A DNA stretch of 64,000 nucleotides from Pseudoalteromonas nigrifaciens (GCF_002221505.1 NZ_CP011036.1:3224001-3288000); one strand, 5' to 3'; shown: positions 48,869 to 63,888, numbered from the stretch's first letter. The notes: a model not told the origin generated them from the letters alone. Numbers and translations: made by a program.

Positions 48869-50950
48869 TTGTCTAAACCTAGCTTAAGCCAATACCCAAT
48901 AACAGAACTCAAAGGCGTTGGCCCTAAAATGGCCGAGCGATTGCTAAAGCTAGGTATTTCTACAGTACAAGACATGCTGTTTCATTTACCTCTTCGCTAT
49001 GAAGACCGCACCCGGCTTTATACTATAAACGAGCTTTCATTACACAGCCATGTAAGCGTGGAAGCAACAATTGAAACAAGCCAGATCACCTTTGGTAAAA
49101 GGCGCATGCTAGTTTGCCAAATAAACGATGGCACCGGCAGACTTACACTACGATTTTTTAATTTTACCGCGGCACAAAAAAATGCCCTCAGTGCAGGAAA
49201 AATAATACGTTGTTTTGGTGAAGTTCGCCGTGGCCGTGTAGGCTTTGAAATGAGTCATCCGGAATATAGCATAAGCGACACACCCAATGAGCAGCCTACG
49301 GCTACAACGCTTACTCCGGTTTACTCAACCACTGAAGGTTTAAAGCAATTATCAATTAGAGCACTTAGCGATCAAGCTATTAATCTATTGCAAAAATATT
49401 CAGTAGAGGAGCTGCTTCCAGCGCAATGGCAACCTTCTAATTTAGGGCTAAGTGATGCCTTACTATTATTACATCGCCCACCTAACGACATAGACGTAAT
49501 TGCACTTGAACAAGGTACTCATCCAGCTCAGCAGCGGCTCGTTTTTGAAGAGCTACTAGCGCAAAATCTCAGCTTGTTAAAAATACGCCAACAAGGGCAA
49601 CAAGTTAAAGCTGTCAGCTTAAATCCTAACAACGCATTAGAAAGCCAATTTTTAGCGCAACTCCCTTTTGATCCAACCAATGCACAAAGTCGTGTAGTCG
49701 CCGAAATTAAAGGTGATTTACAACAGCCTTACCCTATGATGCGTTTAGTACAAGGCGATGTTGGCTCAGGTAAAACATTAGTAGCAGCATTAAGTGCATT
49801 GACTGCTATAGCACAAGGTTTTCAGGTAGCTTTAATGGCTCCTACCGAAATTCTCTCCGAGCAGCATGGGATTAACTTTAATAACTGGTTTAACCAATTA
49901 GGTATTACAGTTGCCTGGCTTGGAGGTAAAACTAAAGGTAGAGAACGTGTAGCTACACTTGAAAAAATAGCCTCCGGGGAGGCGCAAATGATCGTCGGCA
50001 CCCATGCGTTATTTCAAGACGAGGTGAAATTTCATAATCTCGTGCTTATTATTATCGATGAACAACATCGTTTTGGTGTTCATCAACGATTATCACTGCG
50101 TGAAAAAGGCCGCTTTGGCGACTGTTACCCACATCAACTAGTCATGACAGCAACACCTATACCTCGCACACTTGCAATGACCGCTTACGCCGATTTAGAG
50201 ACCTCTGTAATAGATGAATTACCACCGGGTCGAACACCCATAACAACAGTGGCATTACCAGACACTCGTCGAGGCGATATTATCAATCGCGTTAAATTAG
50301 CCTGCCATGAGCAAGGCAGGCAAGTTTATTGGGTATGCACGCTCATTGATGAATCAGAAGTGCTGCAATGCCAAGCCGCCGAAGATAGCGCGCAGCAATT
50401 AAAAGAAGCCTTACCAGAGCTAAACGTAAGCCTTATACATGGACGGATGAAAGCTGCAGAAAAACAAGCCATTATGAGTGAGTTTAAAGCTGGTAATATT
50501 CATGTTTTAGTCGCAACCACAGTCATTGAAGTAGGAGTGGATGTACCTAATGCCAGTTTGATTATTATAGAAAACCCTGAGCGTTTAGGTTTAGCACAAT
50601 TACACCAACTACGTGGTCGAGTAGGGCGTGGAGCTACCGCTTCGCATTGTGTACTTTTATACCATGCACCTCTCTCACATACAGCACAAAAGCGTCTGGG
50701 CGTGTTAAGAGATAGTAACGATGGTTTTGTTATAGCTGAGCGAGACTTAGAGATCCGCGGCCCTGGTGAAGTGCTCGGCACTAAACAAACCGGTTTAGCT
50801 GAATTTAAAATTGCCGATCTAACCCGCGACAAACACACTTTAAATCAAGTCAGGCCAATAGCGCAGCAAATGCTAATACAGCACCCAAAACAAGTAGATG
50901 CACTTATAAGTAGATGGCTTGGTAATAAATCCAACTACGCACTAGCTTAA
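48869..50950 (+). CDS. recG: ATP-dependent DNA helicase RecG
   Basis: Branch-migration helicase that regresses stalled forks. The N-terminal wedge begins ITELKGVGPKMAERLLKLGI. Walker A is LVQGDVGSGKTLVA, motif II IIDEQHRFGVHQR, motif III MTATPIPRTLAMT, motif VI HQLRGRVGRGA. 693 aa equals E. coli RecG. Translation appears to start at TTG 48869; no ATG fits, and the Shine-Dalgarno is weak. It runs towards the 3' end of rrn operon 2. Confidence 0.95.
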   Translation: MSKPSLSQYPITELKGVGPKMAERLLKLGISTVQDMLFHLPLRYEDRTRLYTINELSLHSHVSVEATIETSQITFGKRRMLVCQINDGTGRLTLRFFNFTAAQKNALSAGKIIRCFGEVRRGRVGFEMSHPEYSISDTPNEQPTATTLTPVYSTTEGLKQLSIRALSDQAINLLQKYSVEELLPAQWQPSNLGLSDALLLLHRPPNDIDVIALEQGTHPAQQRLVFEELLAQNLSLLKIRQQGQQVKAVSLNPNNALESQFLAQLPFDPTNAQSRVVAEIKGDLQQPYPMMRLVQGDVGSGKTLVAALSALTAIAQGFQVALMAPTEILSEQHGINFNNWFNQLGITVAWLGGKTKGRERVATLEKIASGEAQMIVGTHALFQDEVKFHNLVLIIIDEQHRFGVHQRLSLREKGRFGDCYPHQLVMTATPIPRTLAMTAYADLETSVIDELPPGRTPITTVALPDTRRGDIINRVKLACHEQGRQVYWVCTLIDESEVLQCQAAEDSAQQLKEALPELNVSLIHGRMKAAEKQAIMSEFKAGNIHVLVATTVIEVGVDVPNASLIIIENPERLGLAQLHQLRGRVGRGATASHCVLLYHAPLSHTAQKRLGVLRDSNDGFVIAERDLEIRGPGEVLGTKQTGLAEFKIADLTRDKHTLNQVRPIAQQMLIQHPKQVDALISRWLGNKSNYALA

Positions 50951-51022
50951 AACTGCGCTCTTTCACAATATCGAGATTATCCCTAGTACTTTCCAGCTTA
51001 AGTTTTACTTTTCTGCAGACGT

Positions 51023-51053
51023 AAAAAAGCCCGAATATTTTCAATCGGGCTTT
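51023..51053 (-). terminator. Distal rrn terminator, operon 2
   Basis: Stem AAAGCCCGA/TCGGGCTTT, T tract on the minus strand, then ACGTCTGCAG. It may also stop recG transcription from the other side. Confidence 0.75.
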
Positions 51054-51061
51054 CTCGATTT

Positions 51062-51132
51062 GAAGCCTGGCAATGTCGTGGTGCCCACAGCAGTGGAGAG
51101 TCACAGTGCAAATGCACTAAACTCATTGGCTA
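51062..51132 (-). pseudogene. Decayed 3' end of a 5S rRNA gene, operon 2
   Basis: Same remnant as at 32181-32250. The minus strand ends ACGACATTGCCAGGCTTC, the same last bases as the intact 5S gene of this operon, with the same internal insertion CTCTCCACTGCTGTGGGCAC. Confidence 0.6.
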
Positions 51133-51158
51133 GTGATGATGTTTTTATGATTTGAGTG

Positions 51159-51188
51159 TCGGGTGTCGCTACGCTCGCCCGACCTACG
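51159..51188. repeat. REP-like palindromic unit, copy 3
   Basis: TCGGGTGTCGCTACGCTCGC then CCGACCTACG. Perfect TCGGG/CCCGA arms. Lies between the two terminators of rrn operon 2, as copy 2 does in operon 1. Confidence 0.6.
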
Positions 51189-51236
51189 CGGGAGACTTGT
51201 GTACATTATTCACCCACATTTCACTTTTCTGCAGAC

Positions 51237-51270
51237 GTAAAAAAGCCCGAATCGTTAAATTCGGGCTTTT
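51237..51270 (-). terminator. Proximal rrn terminator, operon 2
   Basis: Stem AAAAAGCCCGAAT/ATTCGGGCTTTTT, 11 bp after 5S, with a T tract on the minus strand and then ACGTCTGCAG. Confidence 0.85.
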
Positions 51271-51280
51271 TACAATTTGA

Positions 51281-51398
51281 AGCCTGGCAATGTCCTACTT
51301 TCACATAGCAAATGCTACACTATCATCGGCGCTGTTTCGTTTCACTACTGAGTTCGGCATGGGGTCAGGTGGGTCCAAAACGCTATTGTTACCAAGCA
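51281..51398 (-). rRNA. rrf: 5S ribosomal RNA, operon 2
   Basis: Same as the copy at 32399 over its whole length as far as I can read; the offset is 18882 bp. Confidence 0.95.
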
Positions 51399-51542
51399 AA
51401 TTAGGGCGTTAATTCGTATCACTACAAATTAACTGAATTTGGAAAATATCTGATAATATTTTTTAAGTCTTTGCGTAAATATCTACTTTAGTCATATTAA
51501 CTTCTTGCTTGAACTGTCACATAAAACGCGTTTGGCGTTGTA

Positions 51543-54430
<2,888 letters not shown>

Positions 54431-54729
54431 ATACAACCCAAACGGGTCTTTGTTGTGTGACAGTTTAACTTCGCCAGAAGTCAATATTGAATACTAAAGT
54501 AGATACCAATCAATCAACTCAAAGAGTTAATTAAATGGCACTGAATGGTACTGCTACCATTCTTTTTTTACTTTTGAAAACTCTTGATAAATAACAATGT
54601 TATTCATCAGAATTTTATTATCAGCTTTTCCAAATTTTTAAAGAGCATATTAATTAGTTATTCCGAAGAACAAGCACTAATTAACAATCATCTGTGTGGA
54701 CACTACGAACAAATAAGTTCTAAATCGTA
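54431..54729 (-). other. 16S-23S spacer without tRNA, operon 2
   Basis: Same as the operon 1 spacer as far as I can read, with no tRNA and the same boxA-like element before 23S. Confidence 0.8.
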
Positions 54730-56263
<1,534 letters not shown>

Positions 56264-56529
56264 TAAAAAGTTTTATGTCTTTCGACAGCTCAATGAATTC
56301 TGAATTTATTTTTAATATCTTTCGATATTGAATTGACTGTGCCGAAGCAACTTATAAATAAGTTACTTCTGTTGGTCACTCAGTTTTCAATTGAGACTCT
56401 AATTTGTTTGCCTTACTTAGCGAACTAAGCTTGGCTGTTAGAACTCAATCTGTACGAGTGCCCACACAGATGATTGCTTTATATTGTTAAAGAACGTTTT
56501 GAGTCGCTTTAGCGTCTCAAGGGATGCGT
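56264..56529 (-). other. 16S leader with boxA, operon 2
   Basis: Leader as in operon 1 with CGTTCTTTAACA (56496-56485). The segments near 56345-56370 (GCAACTTAT and ATAAGTTAC-type arms) and 56412-56435 replace those of operon 1 with other, also self-complementary, sequences. Confidence 0.7.
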
Positions 56530-56557
56530 ATAATACATCCTTTATTTTTCGAGTCAA
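56530..56557 (-). promoter_or_regulatory. rrn promoter P2, operon 2
   Basis: -35 TTGACT (56557-56552), 16 bp, -10 TATTAT (56535-56530), same as operon 1. Confidence 0.8.
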
Positions 56558-56668
56558 CACTTAGTTTTAAACTTTCTTTTTGGAAGATTTAAAGCCGAAG
56601 TTTTATTTAACTCTCTAAGTAGTTGCTGCCTTGCTATGCTTCGGCGTTTCCCTTCTCAGTGGGGTCGC

Positions 56669-56720
56669 ATTATAGGGAGATCCGAAAACAGATCAACTGT
56701 TTTTTAAAGAAAACTTGAAA
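56669..56720 (-). promoter_or_regulatory. rrn promoter P1, operon 2
   Basis: -35 TTGATC (56696-56691), 16 bp, -10 TATAAT (56674-56669), discriminator GCGACCCC, A/T-rich upstream stretch. Same as operon 1. Confidence 0.85.
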
Positions 56721-56759
56721 TAAACTGCTGTTCGCTGAGTATTTGAGCTAAACGCTTAA

Positions 56760-57345
56760 AAACACAACTAAACTACTATCGTTAAGAAATTTATAGCGCT
56801 ATTTGAAATGAAAGTTATGACAACTACTAATGAATAAAGACATATTTGGATCATCTATGCTAAATAACTAACCAATATGAGAAGACTCGTATTACTTAAA
56901 ATCATTTAAAGTAATCAAAAGGCGAAAATTGAATTGATCGAGCTATGTTTAATCATAATTTAATAATATTAAGAAATAAGTTTACTTAGGCCGTAATACT
57001 CAACCTTGATATGAGATTCTTAATATAGGTATATAGGTAAATGAGTACACGTTATGTCTTATAATCAGATTTATAAATATAAACTTCGTAGTGGGCCGCT
57101 CTACTGGATAATCTAAGTTTTGGAGTTGTATTATATAATAGCTCTAAACGAACAATATATAATGAAGATAATCCTTAACCATGATCTGATAGGCTATTTT
57201 GAATGAGTAATAAGTAAAGAGTAACTTGGTAGGGATATTAAAGCAGGTGTTAAAACAACTTATCAATTTAGAATCTATGAGTCAGTACTCGTAAACGATC
57301 ATAATAGAAGGTAATCACTGATCCATATAGATTAACAAATTTTAG
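56760..57345. other. Gene-free AT-rich stretch between rrn operon 2 and rplQ
   Basis: About 585 bp with no ORF of note, no tRNA and no clear hairpin on either strand. The similarity to operon 1 ends near 56755, where the upstream gene changes (dgkA there). It could be decayed sequence; I see no function. Confidence 0.5.
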
Positions 57346-57350
57346 GCAAG

Positions 57351-57378
57351 AAAAAGCCGAGCATAGGCTCGGCTTTTA
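57351..57378 (-). terminator. Terminator of the alpha operon
   Basis: Perfect stem AAAAGCCGAGC/GCTCGGCTTTT with a small loop (CTAT region) and a T tract, just after the rplQ stop. Confidence 0.9.
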
Positions 57379-57392
57379 GGTTTCTTTAAGAC

Positions 57393-57794
57393 TTACTCTG
57401 CAGACTGTGCGTCTTCTTGAACTGCTTCGCTAGTCGCTGGGCGACCAACTAGTTCAATATAAGCCATTGGTGCATTATCACCAGTACGGAAGCCACACTT
57501 AAGAATACGAGTGTAACCACCTGGACGATCCGCGTTACGTGGACCGATTTCACTGAATAACTTACCAACAACTTCATTATCACGCGTGCGAGCAAACGCT
57601 AAACGGCGATTTGCTACACTGTCAGTCTTAGCCAGTGTGATTAAAGGTTCAATTACACGACGTAACTCTTTCGCTTTAGGCAAAGTAGTTTTGATGATTT
57701 CATGTTTCACCAAAGAACCTGCCATATTGCTAAACATCGCTTTACGATGGCTACTGTTACGGTTTAATTGACGACCACTCTTACGATGGCGCAT
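57393..57794 (-). CDS. rplQ: 50S ribosomal protein L17
   Basis: 133 aa starting [20 protein letters not shown], the bacterial L17 signature, which lies at the tunnel exit of the large subunit. Ends with a short acidic tail. AAGGATAGGG precedes the ATG. Last gene of the alpha operon. Confidence 0.98.
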
Positions 57795-57833
57795 GACCCT
57801 ATCCTTCTAACTAAACTAATATAGTGATTTAGA

Positions 57834-58820
57834 TTATTCAGCTAAACTTGCAGGTGGCCAATTTTCTAGGCGCATGCCTAGAGAAAGTCCACGTGAAGCT
57901 AGCACGTCTTTAATTTCAGTTAGAGACTTCTTACCTAAATTAGGCGTTTTAAGAAGCTCAACTTCAGTGCGCTGAACTAAATCACCGATATATTGAATTT
58001 GCTCGGCTTTCAAACAATTTGCTGAGCGTACTGTTAGTTCAAGATCATCAACTGGACGAAGTAGAATAGGATCGAATTCTGGCTTCTCTTCTTTCTCTTC
58101 TGGCTCAGTTACATCACGTAAATCTACGAATGCATCTAATTGCTCAGCTAAGATAGTAGACGCACGGCGGATCGCTTCTTCTGGATCTAAAGTGCCGTTT
58201 GTTTCCATATCAATGATTAACTTGTCTAAATCTGTACGTTGCTCAACTCGAGCTGATTCAACCGAGTACGCAATACGTTCAACTGGGCTAAATGATGCAT
58301 CAAGCAACAATCTACCAATTGGACGCTCATCGTCATCAGAGGATAAACGACTAGATGCCGGCACATAACCACGACCACGTTCAACACGAATACGCATGCT
58401 GATCTCGCTGTTATTTGTTGTTAAATTACAAATAACATGATCTGGGTTAGCAATTGTTACATCGCCATCGTGCTGAATATCTGACGCAGTCACAGGGCCT
58501 ACACCAGATTTAGCCAGGGTCAGAAAAACTTCATCTTTGCCTTCTAACGTTACTGCTAAACCTTTTAGGTTTAATAGTATTTCAATGATGTCTTCTTGAA
58601 CGCCTTCTTTCGCGCTGTACTCATGCAATACACCGTCGATTTCAACTTCAGTTACTGCACATCCAGGCATAGATGAAAGCAGTATACGGCGTAAGGCATT
58701 ACCCAAAGTGTGACCGAAGCCACGCTCAAGTGGTTCTAAAACTATTTTAGAACGTGTTGGGTTGATAGCGTCGATATCGACTAACCTTGGTTTTAGAAAT
58801 TCTGTAACAGAACCCTGCAT
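57834..58820 (-). CDS. rpoA: RNA polymerase alpha subunit
   Basis: 328 aa. The N-terminal assembly domain ([26 protein letters not shown]) is followed by an acidic linker ([13 protein letters not shown]) and the C-terminal domain ([32 protein letters not shown] to [24 protein letters not shown]), which binds UP elements and activators. The family length is 329. Confidence 0.98.
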   Translation of the reverse strand: MQGSVTEFLKPRLVDIDAINPTRSKIVLEPLERGFGHTLGNALRRILLSSMPGCAVTEVEIDGVLHEYSAKEGVQEDIIEILLNLKGLAVTLEGKDEVFLTLAKSGVGPVTASDIQHDGDVTIANPDHVICNLTTNNSEISMRIRVERGRGYVPASSRLSSDDDERPIGRLLLDASFSPVERIAYSVESARVEQRTDLDKLIIDMETNGTLDPEEAIRRASTILAEQLDAFVDLRDVTEPEEKEEKPEFDPILLRPVDDLELTVRSANCLKAEQIQYIGDLVQRTEVELLKTPNLGKKSLTEIKDVLASRGLSLGMRLENWPPASLAE

Positions 58821-58844
58821 TTTATCCTCTCTTAACTCTTAACT

Positions 58845-59465
58845 TTACTTAGAGTAAAGTTCGACGATTAGTTGTTCATTAATGTCCGCAGACAGATCTG
58901 AACGCTCAGGTAGACGCTTAAAGCTGCCTTCCAATTTCTTACCGTCAACTTCAACCCAAGTCGGCTTTTCACGTTGCTCAGCCAACTCTAGAGCAGCGAT
59001 GATACGTGCTTGTGTTTTAGACTTCTCACGGATTACAACAGTATCTTCTGGAGCAATTACGTACGAAGGAACATTCACAACACGACCATTAACTAAAATC
59101 GCTTTATGGCTTACTAACTGACGTGCTTCTGCACGTGTGCTAGCAAAACCCATGCGATATACAACATTGTCTAAACGTTGCTCTAATAGCTGTAACAAGT
59201 TTTCACCTGTATTACCTTTAAGGCGAGCAGCTTCTTTGTAGTAGTTACGGAATTGCTTTTCTAATACACCGTAGATACGACGTACTTTTTGCTTTTCACG
59301 TAATTGTAAACCGTAATCAGATAAGCGACCTTTACGAGCGCCATGCTGACCAGGTGCAGTCTCAAGTTTACACTTAGAGTCGATAGCTCTTACGCCGCTC
59401 TTAAGGAACAGGTCAGTGCCTTCACGACGACTCAGCTTGAGCTTAGGGCCCAAATATCTTGCCAT
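58845..59465 (-). CDS. rpsD: 30S ribosomal protein S4
   Basis: 206 aa, [23 protein letters not shown]. Contains the S4 RNA-binding fold ([31 protein letters not shown]). Primary 16S binder and, in enterobacteria, translational repressor of this operon through the leader before rpsM, which is also visible here at 60235-60325. Confidence 0.98.
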
Positions 59466-59486
59466 GTTATTTCTCCTAACCTATTG

Positions 59487-59873
59487 TTAAACGCGACGTT
59501 TCTTCGGTGGACGACAACCATTATGTGGTATTGGCGTCACGTCAGTAATGTTGGTAATACGGTAGCCAGCAGCATTCAAAGCACGTACAGCAGATTCACG
59601 ACCTGGACCTGGACCTTTGATGAAAACTTCTAGATTTTTTAAACCGTATTCTTGAGCAGCAGTACCTGCACGCTCTGCAGCAACCTGAGCAGCAAATGGA
59701 GTAGATTTACGTGAACCACGGAAACCTGAACCACCGGCAGTAGCCCATGATAGTGCATTACCTTGACGATCGGTAATCGTTACAATAGTGTTGTTGAAAG
59801 AAGCATGAACATGAGCCATACCATCAGCAACTTGTTTTTTAACCTTTTTACGACGAATTGGTGTCTTAGCCAT
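59487..59873 (-). CDS. rpsK: 30S ribosomal protein S11
   Basis: 128 aa with [30 protein letters not shown] and C-terminal [18 protein letters not shown], the S11 signature. Part of the platform of the small subunit. Between rpsM and rpsD. Confidence 0.98.
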
Positions 59874-59885
59874 AATACTATCCCC

Positions 59886-60242
59886 TTATCGCTTAATAGG
59901 CTTACGAGGACCCTTACGGGTACGCGCGTTAGTCTTAGTTCTTTGACCACGTAGTGGTAAAGAGCGACGGTGACGTAGGCCACGATAACAACCAAGGTCC
60001 ATTAGGCGCTTGATATTTAAAGTAACTTCACGACGAAGATCACCTTCAACGGTGTACTTGCCAACTGCATCACGCAATACGTCAAGAGTTTCGTCTGAAA
60101 GTTCACCGATTTTTGTGGTCTCGGCGATACCAGTCGCTGCTAAGATAGCCTTAGAGCGAGTCTTACCTATGCCATAAATAGCTGTTAAACCAATAACTGC
60201 ATGTTTATGATCAGGGACGTTAATGCCAGCAATACGGGCCAC
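59886..60242 (-). CDS. rpsM: 30S ribosomal protein S13
   Basis: 118 aa reading from GTG 60242 as [30 protein letters not shown], the family start and length. The ATG at 60248 would add two residues but directly adjoins the AGGAG site, so it cannot be used well; AGGAG lies 8 bp before the GTG. C-terminal basic tail [20 protein letters not shown]. First gene of the alpha operon. E. coli rpsM also starts with GTG. Confidence 0.97.
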
Positions 60243-60325
60243 TAACACATCTCCTATATTCGAATTTGGTAATCATCTGTTTGAAGAGCCCGTAAGGATA
60301 CTCAAACGAAGACCAAATCACTACT
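60235..60325 (-). promoter_or_regulatory. Alpha-operon ribosomal protein (S4) leader
   Basis: The minus strand reads GTTTGAGTATCC, then ACGGGCTCTTCAAAC, then AGGAG and the GTG start. This is the same order of conserved words as the E. coli alpha-operon pseudoknot leader, where S4 represses rpsM translation. GTTTGAG pairs with TTCAAAC. Confidence 0.75.
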
Positions 60326-60332
60326 AAAAACA

Positions 60333-60354
60333 CAGGCCGAGAAAACTCAGCCTG
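60333..60354 (-). terminator. Terminator between spc and alpha operons
   Basis: Stem CAGGCTGAG/CTCGGCCTG (one G-T pair), loop TTTT, then TGTTTTT on the minus strand, 13 bp past the rpmJ stop. Confidence 0.75.
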
Positions 60355-60366
60355 CACGCTGTTTAC

Positions 60367-60480
60367 TTAACCTTGCCTTTGCTTATGCTTAGGCTCACTG
60401 CAAATTACGCGTACTACACCAGCACGTTTAATAACTTTACAGTTACGGCATATTTTCTTAACGGAAGCACGTACTTTCAT
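60367..60480 (-). CDS. rpmJ: 50S ribosomal protein L36
   Basis: 37-codon frame [19 protein letters not shown] then [18 protein letters not shown]. The zinc-ribbon ligands Cys11, Cys14, Cys27 and His32 are present, so this is the zinc-binding form of L36. Follows secY by 22 bp and ends the spc operon. Confidence 0.96.
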   Translation of the reverse strand: MKVRASVKKICRNCKVIKRAGVVRVICSEPKHKQRQG

Positions 60481-60502
60481 TGCTCAACTCCGTAAACTGA
60501 CC

Positions 60503-61831
60503 TTATCGACCATAGCCTTTAAGGTTCGCTTTTTTCAGCACAGAATCATACTGATGAGACATCAGGTGAGTCTGTACTTGTGCCATAAAGTCCATGATAA
60601 CAACTACGATAATCAAAATTGATGTACCGCCGAAGTAGAATGGCGTTTGCCATGCCATTGTCATGAATTCAGGCACCAGACAGATAAAGGTTATATACAA
60701 AGCACCTGCCAATGTCAGGCGTGTCATCACTTTATCAATGTATTTAGATGTCTGCTCACCTGGACGAATACCTGGGATAAATGCGCCAGATTTCTTCAGG
60801 TTATCTGCTGTTTCACGTGGGTTAAACACCAACGCTGTGTAGAAAAAGCAGAAGAAGATGATAGCTGCTGCTAAAACCATTGCATACAATGGCTGACCTG
60901 GGGTCAACGTTGTAGCTATAGCTTGTAACACATCAGCGACCGGACCTTCACCCTGGCCGAACCAGCTGGCAATTGTACCAGGGAACAGAATTATACTGCT
61001 AGCGAAAATTGGTGGAATAACACCCGCCATATTTACTTTTAGTGGTAAATGCGTGCTTTGGGCAGCAAATACTTGACGACCTTGTTGGCGTTTAGCGTAG
61101 TTAACAACAATACGTCGTTGGCCACGTTCAAAAAACACTACAAGATAAGTAACAGCGAATACGATTACCGCAACCATCAACAGTACAAAAACATTCAAAT
61201 CACCTTGGCGCGCCATTTCAGCTGTCGAACCAATAGCAGACGGCAGGTTAGCTACAATACCAACAAATATTAAAACAGAGATACCGTTACCAATACCACG
61301 TTCTGTTATTTGTTCGCCCAACCACATAAGGAACATAGTACCAGTCACTAAACTCACCACTGCGGTGAAATAGAAACCCATACCAGGGTTAACAACTAAC
61401 CCTTCCATCATGCCCGGTAAGCTTGTGGCAATACCGATTGATTGGATAGTAGCAAGCACAAGCGTGCCATAGCGTGTGTACTGGCTAATTTTTTTACGCC
61501 CTTGCTCACCTTCTTTCTTAAGCTCTATAAACGGAGGATACATATGCGTTAATAGTTGCGTAATAATCGAAGCCGAGATATACGGCATAATACCCAGTGC
61601 TAACACTGAAGCTCGCTCAAGCGCACCACCGCTAAACATGTTGAACATCTCAACAATGGTGCCCTTTTGTTGCTCGAAGAAATCGGCAAGTACAGCGGCG
61701 TCAATCCCAGGGATCGGCACAAATGAACCTAGACGGTATATAATGATAGCACCTAATACGAAGAGTAATCGGCGCTTCAATTCCGAAAGTCCACCTTGTG
61801 CACTTTGCATATCTTGACCTGGTTTAGCCAT
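60503..61831 (-). CDS. secY: Preprotein translocase subunit SecY
   Basis: 442 aa, ten membrane segments, central channel of the Sec translocon in the inner membrane. N-terminal [30 protein letters not shown], plug and TM2 region [27 protein letters not shown], and C-terminal loop and tail [12 protein letters not shown] to [18 protein letters not shown]. Directly downstream of rplO. Confidence 0.98.
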   Translation of the reverse strand: MAKPGQDMQSAQGGLSELKRRLLFVLGAIIIYRLGSFVPIPGIDAAVLADFFEQQKGTIVEMFNMFSGGALERASVLALGIMPYISASIITQLLTHMYPPFIELKKEGEQGRKKISQYTRYGTLVLATIQSIGIATSLPGMMEGLVVNPGMGFYFTAVVSLVTGTMFLMWLGEQITERGIGNGISVLIFVGIVANLPSAIGSTAEMARQGDLNVFVLLMVAVIVFAVTYLVVFFERGQRRIVVNYAKRQQGRQVFAAQSTHLPLKVNMAGVIPPIFASSIILFPGTIASWFGQGEGPVADVLQAIATTLTPGQPLYAMVLAAAIIFFCFFYTALVFNPRETADNLKKSGAFIPGIRPGEQTSKYIDKVMTRLTLAGALYITFICLVPEFMTMAWQTPFYFGGTSILIIVVVIMDFMAQVQTHLMSHQYDSVLKKANLKGYGR

Positions 61832-61841
61832 TAGTACTTCC

Positions 61842-62276
61842 TTAGTCTTCTACCTTGCCTCCGGCAGCTTCGATAGCTTCGCGTGCACCTTTAGTGGCTC
61901 TAAGGCCCTTAACGGTAACAGCGCGTGAAACTTCGCCAGATTTAACAACTTTAACGAACAAAACGTTCTTTTTAACTAGACCAGCTGCTTGTAACGCGCT
62001 TAGGTCTACCACATCGCCTTCTACTTTAGCGATTTCGTATAGGTTTATTTCTGCAGATACTAATGATTTGCGAGAAGTGAAACCGAACTTAGGTAGACGA
62101 CGTTGCATAGGCATTTGACCGCCTTCGAAACCAACGCGTACTTTACCGCCAGAACGTGATTTTTGACCTTTGTGACCACGGCCACCAGTCTTACCAAGAC
62201 CAGAACCGATACCACGACCAACACGTTTTGGAGCAGTTTTTGAACCTGCAGCAGGTGAAAGTGTATTCAAATGCAT
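61842..62276 (-). CDS. rplO: 50S ribosomal protein L15
   Basis: 144 aa, [20 protein letters not shown] with the glycine-rich [20 protein letters not shown] extension that threads into 23S rRNA, and [18 protein letters not shown]. Normal length. Confidence 0.98.
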
Positions 62277-62280
62277 GAAA

Positions 62281-62463
62281 TTAACCCTCTACCTTAACCA
62301 TGTAAGAAACCTGGTTTATCATACCACGTACACATGCTGTGTCTTCTAACTCAACAGTGTGGTTGATACGACGTAAACCAAGACCGCGTAATGTAGCTTT
62401 ATGTTTCGGTAAACGACCGATAGAGCTTTTTACTTGTGTTACTTTTACAGTTTGATTTGCCAT
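62281..62463 (-). CDS. rpmD: 50S ribosomal protein L30
   Basis: 60 aa, [20 protein letters not shown] then [17 protein letters not shown], the bacterial L30 pattern. Between rpsE and rplO with 2 bp and 4 bp gaps. Confidence 0.97.
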
Positions 62464-62465
62464 GG

Positions 62466-62972
62466 TTACCCCAGTATCTCGTCTATGCGAAGACCACGTT
62501 TAGCAGCAATCGACTGAGGAGAATTCATATTCTCAAGAGCAGAGATTGTTGCACGCACTACGTTGATTGGGTTAGTAGAACCGTAACATTTAGAAAGTAC
62601 GTTCTGCACACCAGTCACTTCTAGTACCGCACGCATTGCACCACCAGCGATGATACCAGTACCTTCAGAGGCTGGTTTCATAAACACTTGTGAGCCAGCA
62701 TGACGTCCTTTAACAGGATGCTGTAATGTGTTGCCATTTAGGTCTACATTGATCATATTGCGACGTGCTTTTTCCATTGCTTTTTGAATAGCAGCTGGAA
62801 CTTCACGTGCTTTACCATAACCAAAACCTACTTTACCTGCGCCATCACCAACTACTGTTAGTGCTGTAAAGCTAAAGATACGACCACCTTTAACTACTTT
62901 AGACACACGGTTCACCGCGATTAGCTTTTCAGCTAGATCAGGCTGTTGTTGCTTTGCTTCTACGTTAGCCAT
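62466..62972 (-). CDS. rpsE: 30S ribosomal protein S5
   Basis: 168 aa, with [21 protein letters not shown] and [30 protein letters not shown], and [16 protein letters not shown] in the C-terminal part. Decoding-site accuracy protein. Confidence 0.98.
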
Positions 62973-62981
62973 TGTCTACTC

Positions 62982-63332
62982 CTAGAATTGCAAACCGGCT
63001 TCACGCGCAGCATCAGCTAGCGCCTTCACACGGCCGTGATATTTAAAGCCACTACGATCAAAAGCAATCTTTTCGATGCCTTTGTCAGCCGCACGTTCAG
63101 CAACCGCTTTACCAACTGCTTGCGCAGCTGCAACGTTGCCGGTGCCTTTAACTGTTTCGCAAATAGCTTTTTCAACAGTAGAAGCAGCAGCCAGTACAGT
63201 ACCCTCAGCAGTAACTACTTGAGCGTATATGTGACGTGGCGTGCGGTGGATAACAAGACGCGTTGTGCCTTGTTCAATATAATTTCTACGAGTGCGTTTA
63301 GCACGACGTAGACGAGCTGTTTTTTTATCCAT
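62982..63332 (-). CDS. rplR: 50S ribosomal protein L18
   Basis: 116 aa, [20 protein letters not shown] and the C-terminal [29 protein letters not shown] pattern. Binds 5S rRNA. Confidence 0.98.
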
Positions 63333-63341
63333 CGTCTTACC

Positions 63342-63875
63342 TTACTTCTTCTTAGCCTCTTTACGGCGCACATTCTCATCTGAATAACGAACACCCTTGC
63401 CTTTATATGGCTCAGGTTTACGGTATGCACGAATGTTAGCAGCTGTTTGACCAACTAACTGCTTATCTACGCCCTTAACTAGAACTTCTGTTTGGCTTGG
63501 AGTTTCAATCGTAATTCCTTCAGGAACTGCGAAATGAACTGGGTGCGAGAAACCAAGAGTTAAATCTAATGTTTTACCCTTAGCTGCTGCACGGTAACCA
63601 ACGCCTACTAACTGAAGTTTCTTCTCGTAACCTTCATGCGTACCAACAATCATATTGTTGATTAGAGCGCGAGCAGTACCTGCTTGAGCCCATGCATCTG
63701 TTACGCCTTCACGAGGTAAAGTTGTAATAACGTTTTCTTCAACTTTTACTTCAACAGCGTTGTTGATAGTACGAGTTAATTCACCGTTTTTGCCTTTAAC
63801 TGTGATTTCCTGGCCTTTTAATGTAACTTCTACACCGGCAGGAACACTAATTGGTGCCTTTGCTATGCGAGACAT
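63342..63875 (-). CDS. rplF: 50S ribosomal protein L6
   Basis: 177 aa, [20 protein letters not shown] and the C-terminal signature [20 protein letters not shown]. Lies near the sarcin/ricin loop of 23S rRNA. GGAGGGGAAC precedes the ATG. Confidence 0.98.
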
Positions 63876-63888
63876 AGTTCCCCTCCGA

